Origin: Eubacterium sp. TM05-53
GTDB lineage: Bacteria > Bacillota_I > Bacilli_A > Erysipelotrichales > Erysipelotrichaceae
DNA length: 24,942 nt
Assembly (NCBI RefSeq): GCF_003436425.1
Contig: NZ_QSPK01000032.1
Coordinates: forward strand, 1 to 24,942
Reading direction: 5' to 3'
Within the stretch, counting starts at the first letter, position 1; every line of letters starts with the position of its first letter. Under the pieces are notes generated by a model. The model had not been told where the DNA came from, did not search any database, and saw nothing but the letters and a program-made list of their open reading frames with translations. Of the stretch, positions 22,668-24,942 are shown in pieces. Made by a program: the position numbers and the translations under genes.

Positions 22668-23189
22668 TTATCCCTCAATTCTATCTTTGATTGTTTGAAA
22701 CGATAGGTCTAAAGAGGCAATTTCATCAGCACATCGTTTTAATTCACTACGAATCAATTCTTCATCTTCGATATCTTTCTTATAATGAATTTGATGTTCT
22801 AAATTCGCCCAAAAATCAAGTGCAATTGTTCGCACTTGAATTTCTACTAAACATCCATCCACTTTCACGATCACATGCAGACTGCGATATCCGCTTGGTT
22901 TAGGATGTCTTAAATAGTCTCTTACTTCCACCACTTTAAAACATGAATGAATCCAATCCTTTACTTCATAGATTTCATCCACAAACGAGCAAATGATGCG
23001 AGCGCCAATAATATCATGAAGTAAAGAATATTCATTACCTATCTTTTTCATAACACTTTCTGGTGACTTAATTCTAGAAGTTGTATATTGTATACAAGCT
23101 AATGCACTCGAATGAATTGTATTTAAAACCTTATCCAAAACATTTTTAAACGTATCATAGTCAGATTCATAAAATTCTTTATATGTCAT
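22668..23189 (-). CDS. Short (p)ppGpp synthetase (RelQ/RelP-like small alarmone synthetase)
   Basis: 173-aa nucleotidyltransferase that makes (p)ppGpp from ATP and GDP/GTP. Synthetase motifs present: TSRIKSPESV (37-46; nucleotide-binding R39, K41), DIIGARI with D59, DYLRHPKPSGYRSLH (91-105; G-loop Y101), VEIQVRT with catalytic E116, and DFWANLEHQIHYK (125-137). No HD hydrolase, TGS or ACT domain. It is shorter than RelQ/RelP (about 210-230 aa), with trimmed helices at both ends; in RelQ these ends build the tetramer, so assembly or pppGpp activation may differ. The ATG has no Shine-Dalgarno site and lies at the expected +1 of the TATGTT promoter, suggesting a leaderless mRNA. It is the first gene of the operon with two response regulators, a kinase and a peptidase. 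Confidence 0.9.
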   Translation of the reverse strand: MTYKEFYESDYDTFKNVLDKVLNTIHSSALACIQYTTSRIKSPESVMKKIGNEYSLLHDIIGARIICSFVDEIYEVKDWIHSCFKVVEVRDYLRHPKPSGYRSLHVIVKVDGCLVEIQVRTIALDFWANLEHQIHYKKDIEDEELIRSELKRCADEIASLDLSFQTIKDRIEG

Positions 23190-23195
23190 ACCATA

Positions 23196-23228
23196 AACAT
23201 ACTAAACAACACTTAAAATTTGCTTAAA
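23196..23228 (-). promoter_or_regulatory. Promoter of the alarmone/two-component operon with CiaR-like direct repeat
   Basis: On the minus strand TTTAAG (23228-23223), N5, TTTAAG (23217-23212), exactly 10 bp, then TATGTT (23201-23196), six bases, ATG. There is no -35 hexamer at 17 bp; the repeats cover that place, as in activator-dependent promoters bound by OmpR-family regulators. The distal repeat overlaps the T-run of the upstream terminator. Confidence 0.65.
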
Positions 23229-23254
23229 AAAAGTTAGAGAATTACTCTCTAACT
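23226..23254 (-). terminator. Terminator of the sulfotransferase gene
   Basis: Nine-base perfect stem AGTTAGAGA (23232-23240) with TCTCTAACT (23246-23254), five-base loop, then seven T on the minus strand. The TAG stop (23249-23251) is inside the stem. Confidence 0.88.
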
Positions 23255-24802
23255 AAAATAATATCCTTTATAATCATAATAATAAATTCGATAAATAAAA
23301 CGATCATTTTTCTTTATACTGAACTGTTGTTCAAGATTTCCATCCGTATCGTAAATGGATAATAGTCCTGCAATTCCTGAATCTACGACAATATGATCAC
23401 CTAGATTTTGTGCACTCGATACATAGGCACTAAATGGAACTTCAAACGAATTGGCCAATGTATATGTTCCTTCGTTTTCATCCACTAAATATTGATAGTA
23501 ATAGGATGTCGTGCCTTCTGTAATACTTGTTTGAATTCCATCATTGACAGTCCAATCATAATCTTTTCTTGTCTTAGAATATCCAAAATTATTATCAAAC
23601 ATGTATAGATAATATTGACCAGATTCTAATGCATCATCTTCCATATATGTTACGGTATGTTGTCCTCCACTTGTTAAGAAATCGCCATCTTTTGTATATA
23701 AATACTTTGTATAGTCTGTATCTTTCCAGAAATCTTCATTGCCTATGATATAGCCAATGCTTGGATTTGTGCTTACATCATTGATTTTAATGATTGAACT
23801 TGTTTCTCGAGAAGAAAGAATGACACTATCATCATTTAGATATTGAAGTGTATTGATATGCATCCAATCCCATTTTGAACCTTCTTTATGATCCGTACTC
23901 TCTTTGTAGCTTTTAAACAAATCTTCTAGATCTAATACTTCACTTACTTCTTCGCTATCTACATCTAATTTAATAATACAATCTTCTACACTATTCTTTT
24001 CTTCATTTGTAGCTAATAAAATCAAATTTCCATCCTGATCAAATTGATAATCGTGATGAACTATATAATTACCCAAATTATAAATGTGTTCAATCATACC
24101 CAAATGATTGATGGCAGCCATTCTATGTGTAGATACACTCATATATAAGATTTGATTTTGCATCAACATACGATGAGAACGATATCCAATAATTGGAATT
24201 TCCCCACGCAAAACGCCATTTGTATCATACATATAGACAAAGTCTTGATCATCCGCATCATTTCCTAATAGTGTATATAAACCATTGCCTAAATCTTGTT
24301 TAGAACCAGATACTTGTTTAAGTTGTATATCTTCATCACCTAAAAGAGATCCCATTGTATAATTTGTACTTACACTTTGACTTGTGCCATCCTTATAGAT
24401 AGCTGTAATTGTGATGGTATTTGTACAATTTGGAATCAAACCAATCAATTGAAACTCATGTTCCTTTTGATATTCTTTAGCCTGATTCGCTGTAGCTGTA
24501 AAATCTGCATAATCGTTGCAACTCACTGTATATGTAATTTTAGCCACTTTGGATGTATTAAAATAAACATACATCGATTGTGTATTGGTTGAAAAAGGAT
24601 TGTATTTCATAAATATATTTTGCAGTGTATAGTTTCCATTTCCTTTTTCATGTTCTAAATCCGATAATGCTTGTTCTTGAAACTCCATCGTATAAATTTT
24701 ATTGACAGTAACTGTAGATTGACTATCTTTATAAATTCCATATCCAATCGTGAGTCCAATAATCAGCACAAAAATCAATATATTTCCAAGTTTTTTCTTC
24801 AT
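23249..24802 (-). CDS. assT: Aryl-sulfate sulfotransferase (AssT-type), membrane-anchored or secreted
   Basis: PAPS-independent enzyme that moves sulfate from one phenolic sulfate to another phenol through a sulfohistidine intermediate. 517 aa. Residues 5-22 are a hydrophobic signal/anchor, so it faces outside. An N-terminal beta domain (about 35-155) precedes a propeller-like region. Residues equivalent to those of E. coli AssT: H249/H250 (VHHDYQ), H315 (DWMHINT), R332 (SSRETS) and H382 (GGQHTV), the likely sulfated histidine. GAGGTG lies about nine bases before the ATG. No DsbA/DsbL-type helper gene is adjacent. It is monocistronic, with its own terminator; the promoter carries TTAAG repeats shared with the next operon. 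Confidence 0.88.
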   Translation of the reverse strand: MKKKLGNILIFVLIIGLTIGYGIYKDSQSTVTVNKIYTMEFQEQALSDLEHEKGNGNYTLQNIFMKYNPFSTNTQSMYVYFNTSKVAKITYTVSCNDYADFTATANQAKEYQKEHEFQLIGLIPNCTNTITITAIYKDGTSQSVSTNYTMGSLLGDEDIQLKQVSGSKQDLGNGLYTLLGNDADDQDFVYMYDTNGVLRGEIPIIGYRSHRMLMQNQILYMSVSTHRMAAINHLGMIEHIYNLGNYIVHHDYQFDQDGNLILLATNEEKNSVEDCIIKLDVDSEEVSEVLDLEDLFKSYKESTDHKEGSKWDWMHINTLQYLNDDSVILSSRETSSIIKINDVSTNPSIGYIIGNEDFWKDTDYTKYLYTKDGDFLTSGGQHTVTYMEDDALESGQYYLYMFDNNFGYSKTRKDYDWTVNDGIQTSITEGTTSYYYQYLVDENEGTYTLANSFEVPFSAYVSSAQNLGDHIVVDSGIAGLLSIYDTDGNLEQQFSIKKNDRFIYRIYYYDYKGYYFS

Positions 24803-24822
24803 AACAAATTCACCTCAGAAAT

Positions 24823-24865
24823 ATTGTATTATGTTTTTCTTAAGATTTCCTTAAGTTTTCTTAAG
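24823..24865 (-). promoter_or_regulatory. assT promoter with three phased CTTAAG boxes
   Basis: CTTAAG at 24865-24860, 24855-24850 and 24844-24839 (spacings N4 and N5), then exactly 10 bp and the -10 box TACAAT (24828-24823). No -35 hexamer. The start is expected near 24816, right at the Shine-Dalgarno site. Geometry is the same as at the alarmone operon promoter (23196-23228). Confidence 0.65.
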
Positions 24866-24868
24866 GTT

Positions 24869-24895
24869 TTAACAGAAATTTAAAGGCTTAACAGA
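24869..24895. repeat. Distal TTAACAGA repeats upstream of assT
   Basis: TTAACAGA at 24869-24876 and 24888-24895, 19 bp apart, with TTTAAAGG between them (24879-24886). They continue the roughly 10-bp phasing of TTAA-containing boxes seen at 24839-24865. The last ~45 bases of the window hold no clear feature; an open plus-strand frame begins at ATG 24908 (MLIYSTLMMSI) but lacks a good ribosome site. Confidence 0.35.
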
Positions 24896-24942
24896 TACAT
24901 TGGTGACATGTTAATATATTCGACATTAATGATGTCTATTTA

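Noticed and set aside
24908..24942. Start of a divergent plus-strand gene at the window end
   Set aside because: Eleven open codons after ATG 24908, but no convincing ribosome site and too little sequence to judge.

Overview
The window is AT-rich chromosomal DNA from a low-GC Gram-positive bacterium. The best guess is an Erysipelotrichaceae-like gut Firmicute. This rests on the gene content (A-type flavodiiron protein, NagA, DeoR regulator, RsmF-type methyltransferase, short alarmone synthetase, AssT-type sulfotransferase), on strong AGGAGG ribosome binding sites and on compact hairpin terminators; it is an inference, not a proven assignment. I found no insertion sequence, phage gene, CRISPR array or attachment site. 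There are 20 protein genes I can support, two tRNAs (Thr-CGT and Leu-TAG), one candidate small RNA and many terminators and promoters. All genes except the DeoR regulator, fprA and mnmE lie on the minus strand.

Region 1 (1-5.5 kb): sugar and redox genes. A fructose-6-phosphate aldolase/transaldolase-like gene is divergent from a DeoR-type regulator across a 38-bp imperfect palindrome. The regulator converges on nagA. A stand-alone flavodiiron protein (fprA) follows on the plus strand and converges on an rsmF-type rRNA methyltransferase.

Region 2 (4.1-13.8 kb): a run of minus-strand genes read from right to left. It starts at tRNA-Leu, whose UUCG-loop terminator is overlapped by the promoter of the next gene. 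Then comes a tightly packed five-gene cluster: LRR_5 protein, VWA/DUF2201-type protein, MoxR-type AAA+ ATPase, SagB-type FMN oxidoreductase, and a single-pass membrane protein with a coiled-coil exterior. After tRNA-Thr and its terminator come an O-antigen-ligase-type membrane protein, an M23 endopeptidase and rsmF. The first three genes of the five-gene cluster overlap by 1 and 4 bp. I propose that the AAA+/VWA pair remodels or activates a client, possibly the neighbouring flavoenzyme.

Region 3 (13.9-19 kb): a small acidic protein of unknown function, a GH3 beta-glycosidase with a CcpA-type cre site over its promoter, a ~300-bp intergenic region with two opposed terminators and a candidate plus-strand small RNA, then divergent tsaC/sua5 and mnmE, both tRNA-modification genes.

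Region 4 (19-24.9 kb): an operon of short (p)ppGpp synthetase, response regulator 2, response regulator 1, sensor kinase and M24 aminopeptidase, preceded by an aryl-sulfate sulfotransferase gene. The promoters of the sulfotransferase and of the alarmone/two-component operon share the same geometry: a TTTAAG-like direct repeat with 5-bp spacing, then exactly 10 bp, then the -10 hexamer. This resembles the CiaR operator of streptococci and suggests that the sulfotransferase and the alarmone/two-component operon form one regulon, with the operon autoregulated. It is the most interesting signal I see. The alarmone synthetase, the LRR protein and the 82-aa protein all appear to be leaderless or nearly so (no Shine-Dalgarno, -10 box 6-7 nt before ATG).
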